Below are positions 1 through 12,889 of a DNA stretch of 64,000 nt, in pieces (positions within the stretch are counted from its first letter, which is position 1; every line of letters begins with the position of its first letter). Origin of the DNA: Diprion similis (lineage: Eukaryota; Arthropoda; Insecta; Hymenoptera; Diprionidae). The notes beneath the pieces were generated by a model. It had not been told where the DNA came from, searched no databases, and was given only the letters and a program-made list of their open reading frames with translations. The translations under genes were made by a program, and so were the position numbers. The stretch lies in contig NC_060115.1 of NCBI RefSeq assembly GCF_021155765.1, positions 8,288,493 to 8,352,492 of the forward strand, in the 5' to 3' direction.

Positions 1-770
1 GGGTATTAATTAATAATTATATAATGCTAAGAATTATCCGATTAAAATCAAGCATTTATCCTAGCACTTATATAATCGCGACGAGTTAATAGTGTGATCT
101 TTTTCCTGCAATTTGAATTCTCGCTTCTGAATATCTATATTTATTTAAACAAAATCACGTATCTTACTCTCTAGAAAAATTGATGAATATTCCCGAACCG
201 ATACGCTGAATTGTTGGAAATTAATCAACACGTGCGTTATTCGGTTGAAAATTTTTTCAAAACCGTTGGTGAAAAGGAAGAAACAGTAAAAAGTTTTCAT
301 CCATTTTCTACACGTATTCGAAATTATTACAATACCTTTTCGCACTTGTTAATAAGTGTGCAAATCAACCTAATACAACTTTTTCGCTTCATCGCATTCC
401 TGTATAATGATTTACGTGAAATTTGCCAGCTAATCACTATTATAAATATTATAATTGCGACAGTGTGCTGCCCCTATAAAATACCTTCTATATGTACCTC
501 TAGGAGCCTAAAATGTTGTTTTATCTAGCAAAGCAACGTCTCCTTTGAATGTAGATAAATATTATTTGAATGTATAACTGGAAGCTATATGGCATGTTTC
601 TGTATACACGATTGAAAGAAAAAAAGAAACCAATGTGCGAATAATGGACACATCGTAGAATATTATTTACTATAAAAATGAGTATATTATATACATCGCC
701 AATGCATTACGTAGCTTAGTTAGACTTTATTCATAGTATTATAGGAACCATCAATTATAGACACACAGAA

Positions 771-788
771 ACGCGCGCGCGCGCGCGT
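771..788. repeat. (CG)n dinucleotide tract
   Basis: Uninterrupted alternating C and G, about 18 bases. It stands out in AT-rich surroundings and is a potential Z-DNA-forming stretch. Confidence 0.9.
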
Positions 789-1365
789 ATAAGTTGATAA
801 ACATTGATTGATTGATTATAATATTGTTAAATGAACGTGCAACCGGTATCGTGTGCTATATTTCGTATCGTAGTATCGTATATACGATATACATTTACGT
901 ATATGTATATATAATATAAATATTATTATCACCTTAGCCAGAAAGTGTAATCAATATTTAAATAAACATGTACACTGCTGTTTGAGGCTTGTCGTCGTTC
1001 ATTCTCCTCGAGATTCTGTCATAATAGATTATATTCGGTATATGTATAATGTATATGCTTCGAACCGAAATTATTGTAGTGAAAAAATAGAGAAATATAA
1101 GAATAGATGAAAAAAAAAATGCTATCGCGGCTTGAATCATACTTATCTAACGTTATATTATTGACTAGTATTACATACGAAATAAAATCCATGTTCTTTG
1201 CTCTTGGTATCTTTTCTCGCACTTATTTCTTTCTCCAGTAAAAGATTAAAATCAATTCGCCAATCATTCGTCCACCTGGATTAAGAAATTTTAGGCAAAA
1301 ATTGATCTTGTAACAACGAAATGTCTGCATAGTTATAAGAATCAGTTCACTACAGGTATTACTTG

Positions 1366-1371
1366 TGTTGC

Positions 1372-1404
<33 letters not shown>
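1366..1404. repeat. (TTG)n trinucleotide microsatellite
   Basis: About 12-13 tandem TTG/TGT units. The reverse strand reads CAA/ACA, but it sits in no supported exon. Confidence 0.9.
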
Positions 1405-1721
1405 CGTGAATAACTCAAAACTGATCGTGAATCATCGGAGGGAAGATAATATGATTCTTCAAACTCGCGATTTTATACTCTATAGCACCGACGATCTAGT
1501 CTCGCATATTCGATAATATTATAAATTGTATTTGGTATATGTCACGTAACGCTACGACCTACATCTTTTTTCTTCCTTTTTCTTCAAAAACAATCCTTGC
1601 GAAAACAGGGACTCTTAGCGAGTCCTCGCAATTACATCCGATTCTCTCTTTTCTTTCAAATCCCGAGATATTGTCCAAGAATCCCCGAGTAATTCTTATC
1701 GGTGAAACGCGCAATCTTTCA

Positions 1722-4700
1722 TCAATAATTGGAATTCCGAATTTGGACATCGGCCGCGGCCGCGACGTCCTCCTGGAGTATAATGTCCCGGCCATCCATG
1801 TCGAACCTCTCCTTGGGCTCGTTAACCAGGACACTCTGTTCCCCGGTGTTGGCCGCGTCCTCGGGAGCCAGGAAGAAGTTGAGGCCCTTGCACTTCCGGC
1901 GGAAGTCGGGGTTCTCCGAGGCCTCGCCCGGGGCCCGGTGACAGGAGTCGCAGACCGTGTCGGCGCGGCTTGTGCAAGGATGAGCCTCGTAGAGTCCTGG
2001 ACCACATCTCGAGCATATCCAGCAGGGCTGGACGCTGTGGTGAGGGCTGTAAGTGCCCTTCCGGCATTTTCCACATTCCGTGTCTCGGCCCTTCGAGCAT
2101 CGCGACGTCACTCCCCATCCTGGCTCGCAACGTCTGCATCGAGAATCGCCTCGGTGATGGCGAATGTGAGGCCGACAGTCCGACAACTGCAACAATGGAA
2201 TTAATCGGTCAATTTTCTTGCATGTTATAATTAATTATAATCTATGTTAATTTTTTTCAAGTAGGGCTTTTACGGTAAGCTGACTGTCAGGAACTTTCGG
2301 TGTTCCGATAAATTTATTTATGAAAGCCAGGTGCGTTGCGACGGTGTAACAGGTGGAACCCGGTGCCGCGAGTTTTGTATTCGAAATACCTCGGGCCTAC
2401 CTCGTACCTTGCAATCGGTGCAGTTTATACCGTTTGAGAAAAATCAAATCAAGGATCGCCTGCAGGATCGAGTATCTGAAAATTATCCTCGGTTTCATTG
2501 ACAAGCTAATCGTTATTTCTGACGAAGAAATTTTTATCACACATCGAGGGAGTTAAAAAATGGTCAATTACTACGTATTCTGATTTGAACGTTGCTTCCT
2601 CTCCTCCGACGTAGAGACAGAAATATAAGAAATTATTATTGTCGTTTATGTAATCATGATATTATATGCAACCGACAGGTTGTAAACACGGGCATTATAT
2701 TCGTCGAATACAAGCTGCATCTGTTGTCTCGGTATAACGTTCGTCGAGAATTTAACGAAGCTGCATGGCTACAAAGGTATCGAGCCCTGAAGGCACGAGA
2801 GGGTTTGCAGCTGACGCTGTATCCAGACAGGGATAGAATGAGGCCGGGTGTTTCTCGGTGTATTTGAAAAAAAAATGAAAAATAAATGCGACACCCATAA
2901 CACAATACCCGCATGGTATCAGACCCTCGATCTGATGATACTGGATAGAACCGTTGTTGATCCGAAAAACGAATACGAGCCAAGAATGAAGATGGACCAA
3001 TTTTCACGCGTGAGTTCGAAGCCCCTGAAAGGTGATGCGGAGAAACTTTCTTACGGATAATTGTATAAGAAATAGGTGAAGTGATGCGGTTTTTCAGTTT
3101 CGACAATGCTGACAGAGATCAATTCGTGACAGTACGTGTAAAAACGCAGAAAAAAGTCTTCGAGTCACGACGTGGTTTCCCATTTATTACCATAATTTAC
3201 CATAATTTCAAAAGTTTATTATATATATATGTATGTATACAGAGTAAAATGGCAGCGAGAGACGGAGCAGCGCGGACCTGATTTCAAATGAGCTTTCCTC
3301 CATTTCGATGTTTCGATAATTAGTAACTTTCAACCGTTGAAAGTTTAGTTCGTTTAAAAATTGATATTCCTTTTGGTTGAAATCAACGCGATTCCAAACT
3401 TTGTTTCTGCCATTTCCCAACGAAATTTGAACGAAAGTGTTTCGAATACTTTAACGAAAATTCGAAACTTTTCGAAGAAGAATCGAATTCCGAGTTTCCG
3501 TTATCTTGTACGGAATTCGTAATCAGACACACCCTGATGAAAATGATTTCTACGATTTTTAACAAATTTTTAGGAAAATTGAAACATTTCGTGTTATTTC
3601 GTAAAAAATTGTAAATACACTTAGTTTTTCGTAAAGAATTGTTAATTTTCGTTAAAAATTGTATTATCTTATAGATTTTTTACTGAAAAAATACAATCTT
3701 TCGTGAAAATCTACAAGTTTTCATAAGAAATTATGCATACTTAGAATTTTATACAAAAACCATTCTTTGTACAAAATTTTACGACATGTCTCAATTTCCC
3801 TAAAAGTTCGTAGAAAATCGTGGAAATCATTTTCACCAGGGCATTATTATTTTCAAAGTGAATTAAGAATTCTTTACGACAAACTATGCATATATACAAT
3901 TTTATACAAAATAATACGAAATGTTCCAACTTCTGTAAAAATTCGTAGCGATAGAAATTTTCACCAGGGCGCAATGCACCTTGCACAATTATCATCGAAT
4001 GAGTTAAATTATTATGGCAATCGGTTAAATTATCATTGTTACACAGGCACGTGGAAGAAATTGGAGCCCCTGATATTCGAGAACATCCAAGACTTCCTCG
4101 CGCAATTACGGTGCCAATTAAGAGACTTCTCAGGTTTAACGGGCAGCTGGTCGGAGCGGTTGTCCATGGGCACGCGCCACCGATCTTAACGATTCAGGAC
4201 TTCGGGAGCTGCAGGCCAGATGTCAGGTAAATTAGCACCGGGCCTCTCCACCTCCTCACCTCCGCCCATCTCGCTTTTCACCTGGACTTTTACGCACCTA
4301 TAATTTATACACTCCGTTACCGGTAGGTTGGAAAAAATAACTACCTATTCGATTTAATCGATGCACCCAAATATTTTACTTTGCTCCAGTCAACGCATGG
4401 CTGCGTTGTTTCATTTGGCCAAATATATATTTTTTTTTAATGATCTGAATTTCTCAAGTAGAATGAATGATTTTTTGACTCGATTTACATGTAGATTATC
4501 AGAAAAGTGAGTTATTTGAAAACTATATACAGTCGATAATGATATTTCATTAAATGATAGTTAAAAATGCATTGATTTTTCTTCACAGATCTGATCGACA
4601 AAATTCTTGTTTATCGAAAACTTTCACGAGTTTGGTTTCGTTAAGTATCATACCTATACCAACGCACGCACAAACGATGATCGATTAAAAATCCGTGGAC

Positions 4701-7700
4701 CATAAAACCGAAGGTTGCTCCGAGGCGCAGATGCACAGGAACACCTTGATGCTCCGAAACACTCGGGAAGTTGATGCCGAGACACCTTTGGCAGATGCAC
4801 AGTACCTGGATCGTCGCGACGCGAAGGTGCAGTTGCAGGCCTGCAGCGGCTGCAGCGATGCACATGCTTACATCTTACGAGTTCGAAGTGCGTAAACGCC
4901 GCCGCGTTTTACACCAGAATTTTCTTTTTTCTACCACATACAATAAGTCGAAAGGTGGAATCGCGAATTGCGTTTTTCCCCGGCACCGCAGTGCCTTCCC
5001 TGAGAAATTTTACGACGGTTTGTGCAGCCGAAGGATCCTACGGAGCCGTAAATCCTTTTAACGCCTCTACCTACGGGATCCATCGATCGATATCCGCGTT
5101 GCGGTTGTACCAGAAAGCGCATAACTCGAGTCTAGACAAAGCCCTAGAATTGCACTCGCGATATTCGCACAAGTTTCCACGCTACAATATACTTTTTTAA
5201 AAAAATACAAACCGGCAATTTTCACAGACTCGTTTTGATTTTTTTTTTTTCAAGTTATAAATCCCATATTTCAGTGGTACAGGGAAGAATAAATTACTCG
5301 TGTACTTCGTGCGTTTTATTTTCACATTTGAAATAAAGTTGAAGAAAATACAGGTGGTTTGAAAAAGTTACTTTACTACGTCATTTGAACTCATGTTAAA
5401 ATGAAAAATATATACGGTCTAATTATTTTTAATCACTCTACTTTACGCAGGTATGAAAAGCGCGGGAATTTTTTTCCCACGAAACTTGGCGTTTTGTACT
5501 TTTTTCTTTTAAATTTTCAACGCTGTTTTGAAGGCGCATTATGTCATTGGCTTGCAACAATATCCGGCGCGTTTAAACTTCCGGAATCCGGATGACCGCA
5601 CTCGGCGCACGTGCATAATTGCAGGCAACGTCGAGTCGTCGTTTTCCTGCAGGTATATTATAGCTCTAACGTACGTAGGTAGGTACGTATTTTCTCCATC
5701 TGTCGTCGAAGATCGAGTGAAGCCACAACCCTGAAATTCACGCTGCTGCACGTTACGTTTATTTATACTCATACATACACGTACGTTATACACGTGTACA
5801 TTCCTTCACTTCCGATTTCCCTTCCCCCGACAACGGAAGTCGCTTGAAACAGCTGCCCATCCCTTTTCCATTTCTACACCTCAGTCGTTTCACGTACTTT
5901 CATGATATTTCATTACGTTCTAGTAGAATACAGATCACGTAACTCGATCTGAACGCGTGCGGGCCAATTAATGATTTATTTAATTATAAGAGGCTGAATT
6001 CCCACAAGAAAATTCGTTATTTTCATTTTTATTAATAATTTGATTCTGTGTGAATTTGCACCTTAATTCAAACTCGTTCGTCATATATATACGTACAATA
6101 CAACTAAATTGAAATATCAAATTCTACATATCTGCAGAGTTTGAAACAAATGAATTATGCATGCTTGACAAAGGGTAAAAACAATTTTTTCTTACGCATC
6201 CATGTTCCATACACGCGGTTATCAAGATCCCATATGCGTTCACCTCTTCAACTTTGCCGAAAAAATTAACAACCGCGCTGCATGCTCGGCAGTAAATGCA
6301 ACCAGATGGGAACTAGACTGAGAGAGTTGAGATCGCGGTTAAAGATCTCGTCCAATTAATTGCGCGGTGAAATTATTCCCACTTCCGACCGAAGGGCTCG
6401 CAGCGAACTGCACCCTTTAAAAGGAAGTCGAGAGTGTCGGAATTACGAAGCGGTTGTGGAAACGAAAAATAAAGTAGGGTAAGAATATTCTACAAGAAAA
6501 TCTCGTGCATGTGTAGTAGTCACACAGTGTTTAACTTGATTTGTAAAACATGATGCAAATGATACGGGAATAGTTGGATTGACTTGTTCGGCAGGCTGCT
6601 CGATAAACAATTAGTACATTTTCTGAACTTTGTTACAAGATTATCGCACATTGAGTATTCGTCGAATTATTACATTTGTTTAAAAAAATAAGAAAAGGAA
6701 AAAGAACACATGAATTTCTAGAAAATAGTCTTCCCAATAAAATGAACCGTCCGAAATTGAAATCGATCGAATCTACTATGTTTTTAACAATTTTGTAGCG
6801 ATGTGAAATGAAGCTGTTCAGCTTTTTTTACGATTCCAGTAAATTATACTTTTGTATTGATAAATATATTCCTTGCAGCTGACGAATATGTCAATTTGAG
6901 AAATATTCAAGGCAAAACTTTCTCCTAATAAAATTGATTTTTGGGCAATCAACCTTCTGATAAGAATCATCGAAGCTCTGCTAAAATTGAACGTCGTTCC
7001 TATTTTACACTTAGAAATATTTCACCTGTTCGCCCCACCATTGTAATTATAATTACCTTACTGGCAGGTGTTACATCTCGTGTACAACAATTCGTCGCTC
7101 TTTGCTTTCATGCATTAATCATGAAAATAACCGACTCGAGTGTTATAGTCAAGTATACTCGTATGCATATGCAGCCTATTTACCGGACTGCTCGACTGCC
7201 GTGGCTAATCGTGAGACCTCACCTTCTCACTATCTCCTTATTCCCTCTAAACTCTCTCTCTCTCTCTCTCTTTCTCCCCGCGAACAGGGAGAAACACAAG
7301 CATCGGCGGAAATGGGCGGTCAAAATTTGCAGCTTTGATATGAAATGCGTTTAGATTTACACACGACGAACGTGTTGTTTCGACGTGAAAATTATAAATC
7401 ACGAGGATCTGCAGCTTTTGATAACTAAGTTTAGTTCCTGTTGCAGGAAACTGTCGAAAGAAAAATATATCACCTGTATTCTATAGACGTAAAATTTTTT
7501 AATTAGATACTCATTGTCAGACGTTTTACTTGAAAGTTGATACTTCAAACTGAAATTTATTCGAAAAATTACGGTGAATTCGGCTTTTTTGCTTTTGTGA
7601 TGATTGCATATATTGTGTAACGTAGTTTTACTTTTTGTTACTACAGAATCGTTGGAGAATATTCAGTTTTTACTATTGATAAGTAAAATAACGAAGGTTA

Positions 7701-9475
7701 CACAAAGCTGTGATACCAACTAGCATGAATGTTTATAGCTATTTACGAAATGCGAGATCGGTATTCAGAATGTAAATTTTCAGTACCAAAGTTTTAAATT
7801 CGTACAGATTATTTCTGAAAGCGATCTATACAGATTTTCGGATGCTGCGTGAGGTGTAATGCACGAATAATAATATACGAGGCCATCTTATCTCCTTACC
7901 GTAATTAGTGGCTATAGAGCGATAGTAATTACGTTATTGCGCAATACTTCCTGTCACGTGGTCCAACAGATTAATAAAAATAATCGAACGTCATCATGCC
8001 AGCTATTTTCTAGTTGGTTGGAACGAATGCTTCGTTTTTCTGTCTACCTCAAATTATTATCGTTATAAAATTGTTTTAAATTCATTAATTATTCGACGAT
8101 CTTAATTCACCTGCATTCGATTGGATATCGTTAAAAGTATACATCGGGGGGGAAATTCCACGCTCGAGTTAATTCCCGGAGCCGAATCACGCCGAACAAC
8201 GGAATTACCGGGCCTTGGAGTAAATGGAAAAAAGAGAAGAAATGAAAAAATCATTTCCTTCGTAAAAACCGATTGTGTATATATTGCGTTATTTACCATG
8301 CCAGGCGAAGCGTATCAGCTGATTAAACGCTGCACAGCAAAGCAATAATGCCTGCCTGTCTGCATGAAGTACCGTCGTCAGAATTACCTGCGAGGTACGC
8401 AATTCGTGGCATCGAATTCCGCTGGGCTTTCAAATTTATCGTTGATTAAAATTATTTAGGCAAACGTAGTTCGAGTTGGTAATCGAATCTTGTTTTCGTA
8501 CCAACGTTGAGTACACCATTATACAAGCTGCCGATCCCCAAGGAGAACGCTTCTGGCAATCACGAATTATAGATCGTGCGATCGTTATACCTGGAGAAAA
8601 TTGCTAATTCTGATAAATCTCCTTAGTCTTTCGTGAAAGGCCAGCAGTAATTTTTTGTTCGAAATTTATTACTTCGCTTATTTCTGAACGTTTAAATTGT
8701 ACTTCGCAACGTTTAGCATTCAGTAAAAACAACGCCGGCCTTGCAGGACAAAAAATTTTTCGTAACGCATCCCACGATCTTCCCGTTTTTTGATCCATCC
8801 GTTAAGTGGGATTAAATTGACCCTTTCAGACCGGCAGCAAAAATATTTTTCAATATTTTGAATAAAATTTCTAATAGTTAAAATAAATTATTGTTACTTT
8901 CCTAATAAAATTGATTAACAAATATCTACCCCATCTTTTTCTTTCTAATCAGCGAAATTCTTTTGAATAATCTAATAAGTATGTGGTTGCCGTGTCAGAA
9001 AACGTCACATCAACCCTGTTTAATATGCAAAAAAAAAAGATGTTGAATCCATACACGCGTCACAAAAAATATAGTGCGCACCAAGGACTAAGCGGACTTT
9101 TTAACCTCGTGTGCTTGCATTAATCAGTTTAAAAAAGCTCGCTTTACGCCCTTGGTTAACAATATAATATTATATAGTGTACTTCTTATTTTTATTTCAA
9201 ATTCTTTTTCTTTCAACTTACGAACTAGTGTTGCAACAATTTTCATGGAAATTCAAGATAATCACGATCAACCGGCTAACGAACGAATTTGCACGAAACT
9301 CCTGTTTTCCTGATTATTTTTTGATTCAGTTTTGAACCCGATTTGGTCGGGGTAATCTGACTATAACAAGACCGATTTAATTAATGCCTCTGAAATGACT
9401 CACCTGCAATAACGCTGCCAGCAAGCAAATCACCAGTGCAAAAGCGATGGCCAGTCGACTGCTTTCGACGAACAT
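1722..9475 (-). CDS. wgn: wengen-like TNF receptor superfamily member (two coding exons seen; 3' end uncertain)
   Basis: Exon 1 is 9475 down to 9404 (24 codons). It starts with ATG and encodes a hydrophobic signal peptide (core AIAFALVICLLAALL) followed by a clean GTGAGT donor. Exon 2 starts at 2186 after a TTGTTGCAG acceptor, joins in phase 0, and runs to a TGA at 1722-1724. It opens with LSDC and carries a TNFR-type cysteine-rich domain: CRRCEPGWG, CSKGRDTECGKC, CWICSRCGPGLYEAHPC and CDSC. The cysteine spacing and the CSRCGPG...TVCDSC wording are those of the insect TNF receptor Wengen, which binds Eiger/TNF and signals through JNK. About 178 residues are predicted. No transmembrane segment is encoded before the stop, although Wengen is membrane-anchored. 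Either this transcript is secreted or a downstream exon uses a weak donor not identified here. Grindelwald, the other insect TNFR, is a less good match. Confidence 0.75.
3532..3841. mobile_element. MITE-like element with terminal inverted repeats
   Basis: The left end (3532) reads CCCTGATGAAAATGATTTC. The right end (to 3841) is its near-perfect reverse complement, ending GAAATCATTTTCACCAGGG. The similarity extends about 65 bp inward on each side, and the 310-bp interior is AT-rich and non-coding. CA flanks both sides and could be a 2-bp target duplication, but this is not certain. There is no transposase, so this is a non-autonomous element. I do not assign a superfamily. Confidence 0.65.
3842..3969. 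repeat. Tandem second copy of the MITE right end
   Basis: The right half of the adjacent element is repeated in direct orientation about 128 bp further on and ends again in AAATTTTCACCAGGG at 3969. Shared landmarks are TATGCATA, TTTTATACAAAA, AAAATTCGTAG and the CACCAGGG terminus. The copies are diverged, so the duplication is old, or the element inserted next to a related one. Confidence 0.6.
7250..7272. repeat. (TC)n dinucleotide tract
   Basis: A run of CT/TC units on the plus strand within the receptor intron. Confidence 0.8.
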
Positions 9476-11905
9476 TTTACCCTCAGACGTGAAATGATCA
9501 CAATAAAATTCCACGAGATTCAAAGTCTCTGTCTGATCGTCCCACTGAGGACAGGATCAAGACGACAGGCACTGCACTTTGGCGTGGAACGACAGACACC
9601 GGTTTTATAGTTGAATTTGGATCTTCGTTTCCTGGACAGTACCGGACAAACACAGTCCTAACACTCGTCGCGTTGATCACCAAGGTAGGACTGGAGGTCA
9701 GTATCTTCGGGACGAGATGAGGATGGAGAAGAAGACGCTTCTCACGGCTTGAGAAGACAACGGTTACCTCTAGGTTGGGACGAATCGGACATTCGATCTG
9801 CCTGATTGCCGTTTAAACGTCGGCGGAATGGCGAAGTGTCTGCACCGCTAAATCCTTAGACATCCGGTCTGACCCGGAAGCCTTCAAAGCCTGGACATTC
9901 TCACTCGAACCCTTAACGAAAGAAATGAAATCGGACGAATCACGCGGTCCTATAGTTCAAAATTCAAGCAATATTGCTCAGCCTCATGATTCGAGTTAAT
10001 AAACAAATTTCACCGGGTTCACTACCGTGTGACACCGTCGACGACCGCGTGGTGAGTGAAGTGAAGGCACTCTGTAAAGCCGATTTTCCACGGCTGCAGC
10101 TCGGAGCACGCGGTCCTCGGTCACGTGGATATCCCGGTACCCCCACCCTAACGAAAGCCCTTTCTCCTCGAATATCAACCCTTGGTATCATCGACTATGT
10201 TTTGCACGCCTGGCGATGAGCCCGATACCAAAAATTGTATCATCTGGAGTACATTAGGAGTTTCAGATTTTTTGATCGATGCTTGGTTGTACGGTGTAAC
10301 AAACGAAAAATGGAATCCGGCTCTCGATCGGTATGGGGAGAAGCGTTATCCACCTAATAAGGTCACAATGATGTCTCACGTGGTTTTGGTCTATTCGCGA
10401 AAAGCGAACGTACGTGGTAAGAAACGTGATTGCAGGCAAGGAGGCGAGTGTAGGATGACACGCGCCAGGTTGTTCAATTTACGGTACGTACTGCACGGAG
10501 GTAATCGAAGTAAATTGAGCAGGTCAGGCATACCTTGACCTATCCAAAGTGGCATCGACACCGCGTGAGAACTCGACTCTGAGCCTAGATCGCGTCGAGC
10601 TGCTGGCGTACCGAGTGTCTTTCATTTAATGATCATCCAAAGGATTCAGCATGATGGTGCGGTATCCTCCGGGTTAGTATTACCAGGGCCTAAATCGGCG
10701 GCTCTATCCTTAGGATATTCTCTACACCTTCTACCAACCACTCGCCACGACCGATGAGATCTTGACTTTCGAAGACGGCTGGCTTGAAGAGAGAGACGGA
10801 ATTTACGCCTCCTGGTGCACCTGTCCCCCGACTTGCCGCCAGCGTATATCGACTAGCTCTACAGGTATAGGAACTCCAGCAGCATGTGGCCGTCGAGACG
10901 AAAGTCATCCGTCCAGCTGCAGCCCACGATCAAAAGATGCTGCGCCACTTTTATTGCTGCAAAATATCAAGCACGCGCCACAGTTGCACATCCATGCACC
11001 TGAAGCACGTCGATCTTACGTACCAACGAGCCGTTTTACTTCAACGGATTTTCTACCTGGTTCCAATTGTCCCGAGAACTTGTCACCCAGAGTCCCTCGC
11101 GATCCCTGGAGTCTAGTAAATATTCTATTCCAAGCTAAGGCCACCGGTGATGTGTCGAGCTAAGTGAAGTGTAAACTGACCTCTGGAGGTCTCGTGGTTG
11201 CCCCATTTATGTACCCTTCGTTTAGGAACATGACGAAAAGGTACCAAGCTTGGGTGAGAAAATGAGGAGCCACTAGAAGTCCTGAAAGGCTGTATCAGCT
11301 ATCGCCTATCGGTCCGAAGGTAGAGCAAGGCTATCCGGAAGCGTAAGAAAGCCGCGTTTGGAACAGCATGGAGATAATGGTGGAAGGAGTAGGTATTATA
11401 TGCATACCGTGCAGCGCACAACAGGACAAGGCAACTGTATCGTGCAGTTCATTCCCAAGCCTCTGCGAGAGTAGTCGGGAAGAAAAGTTAAGAGTCTCTC
11501 ACAAGCAGAGACGTAGAATGCAGTAGAAACGGCAAGGCAGCGGTGAACGTTCCCATGCACACAGAGACAGAGACTCCACCCACGTCTTGCGGCTTTTTTA
11601 AATCACTTCTCGCACACTCGCAGACGAGACTGTGGCAGACTCTTGCCCTGAGCGCCGGACGTGAGCTCGTTTTATTTATGAAAAAATTACTGGCTCACGC
11701 CTCAAATGATTAACTTCACGTCCCGTGCAACGATCGTTACCTCCGCTTGGCGCCAGTCGGCTTTTGTCCATCGTGACACGCACCTAATTGGGGATGACGT
11801 TAACGGGGTCGCGCTGGAGGATCTGCCACCTTTGGTTAACATGTGCATACATATCAGGTAGGCGGGGTCTATTGATTATCACATCTATGATTCGATAATA
11901 AGCAG
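9476..11905. other. Upstream flank of the wengen-like gene; no gene supported
   Basis: On the minus strand the first few hundred bases should contain the 5' UTR and promoter of the receptor gene, but no convincing TATA or initiator was chosen. From about 10.0 to 11.9 kb the DNA is more GC-rich than average and has open frames up to about 130 codons, none with a recognisable product or splice logic. A degenerate start of the GAPDH pseudogene may lie near 11786-11867, where ATTGGG..GTTAACGGG and GCGCTGGAGG resemble the IGxNG and ALE region and a CAGGTAGG donor follows. Confidence 0.45.
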
Positions 11906-12889
11906 GACCCAAAGCTCATGGCTTACCTTTTCAAGCACGATTCCACCCGCGGTAGTCGGAAGTGATCGAGAGGATCACAGGTTTTGGATGAGAACTGTAT
12001 ATAGGTACTCCATTACCAGAGGCAGTGGAAAATCATGTTGAATTCTTTCTGGATTGGCTTGATACAAAAACGTTGAAAGCGGCTTGCTAAGCATTGAAAG
12101 ACATGCTCCTCCACGTCGTGGCGAATTTATATGTTACAGGAGAAGGATCCGAAGCGGATAAACTGGGGCAGCGTTGGATCTGCTTAGTGGTCGAAGGGTC
12201 GGGGGCCTTCGCCATCAAGGGCGCCAGTCTGCACATTCAGGGTGGCGCCAGGCGCCTGATAATCACGGCACCATCGAGCGACGCCCTCGTCGACATCCAC
12301 CTACACAGTTAATGACAATTTGTACGAGCCGAAGAGCAAGTGCGTGGTGTTCTCTGCCTCCTGCACGACGAACTGCATAGCACCGATTGCTAAGGTGAGA
12401 GAAGTCTGCGTTATAAACTGCCAGTAGTGTTAACCCGTTGCTCTCCAGATCCTGCTCGAGAAGTTCTCCATGGTTGAGAGTATGGTCACCATCATTCAAG
12501 TAAAAAGTATTTGGAACGTCAGCCCCTCGTCGACGGGGGCGGCAAAGGGGCTGAACCAAGTCCTGCCGAGATGAAGGGTGTCTTTGCGGCGATATCGTTC
12601 AGGATACAGACGCCAAACGTCTCGGTGATCGACCTCACATGCGAACTTGGTAATCCGAAGTCCTACGGTTAGATAAGAGACGCGATGAGAGAGGCCGCCG
12701 AGTACGAAGTCCAGGGTATCGTCCTCGAGTACTCGGAGGACGACTTCGTCTTCGTGGGCACCAATCGCTGCATCGCCACCAGTGTTTTTGACTCGAAGGC
12801 GGGACTTGTTCTAAATTGCAATCTGATAGAGTGAGTATCTTAGTACGACATCGAGTTTGGGTATTTGTTAATTGTCATGGTGAGGTATT
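11906..12889 (+). pseudogene. Glyceraldehyde-3-phosphate dehydrogenase pseudogene (unprocessed)
   Basis: Successive pieces read in GAPDH order. They are MAYLFKHDSTRG (after an AG acceptor at 11905), EKDPKRINWGSVG (after TTACAG at 12139), VVEGSGAFAIKGASLHIQGG with RRLIITAPSSDA, NLYEPKSK, the active-site box SASCTTNCIAPIAK (catalytic Cys codon at 12362), an intron 12395-12448 with GTGAGA and CTCCAG ends, ILLEKFSMVESMV, SSTGAAKG, PNVSVIDLTCELG, FDSKAGLVLN and YDIEFGY. Frames shift repeatedly. There are stops at 12185 and in the final exon, where an expected Trp codon is TAG just before YDIEFGY. About 20-25 residues around the TATQKTVDGP region are missing. Retained introns mean it arose by DNA duplication, not retrotransposition. 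An intact parent gene is not in the window. Confidence 0.85.

Larger units (their letters stand above)
1..1721. other. AT-rich DNA 3' of the wengen-like gene
   Basis: No coding exon could be supported here on either strand. The stretch would carry the 3' end of the minus-strand wengen-like gene. A minus-strand AATAAA (TTTATT on plus) at about 726-731 is a possible poly(A) signal, about 1 kb past the stop codon at 1722. It contains a (CG)n tract near 771-788 and a (TTG)n tract near 1366-1404. Short hydrophobic readings near 958-1222 on the minus strand come from T-rich DNA and lack splice support. Confidence 0.5.
2187..9403 (-). other. Large intron 1 of the wengen-like gene
   Basis: A 7.2-kb span between the signal-peptide exon and the cysteine-rich exon. 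Apart from the inverted-repeat element at 3532-3969 and a (TC)n tract near 7250-7272, no exon, RNA gene or mobile-element protein was recognised on either strand. Confidence 0.6.

Noticed and set aside
958-1222. Hydrophobic minus-strand frames as the missing transmembrane exon of the wengen-like gene
   Set aside because: Hydrophobicity comes from T-rich DNA; no acceptor in a matching phase and no basic stop-transfer residues in a sensible place.
1539-2204. 221-codon plus-strand open frame
   Set aside because: It is the antisense shadow of the wengen-like cysteine-rich exon, whose minus-strand reading has the domain pattern and splice sites.
10690-11163. Overlapping frames of 72-133 codons in GC-rich DNA
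   Set aside because: No domain, no splice logic and comparable frames on both strands.
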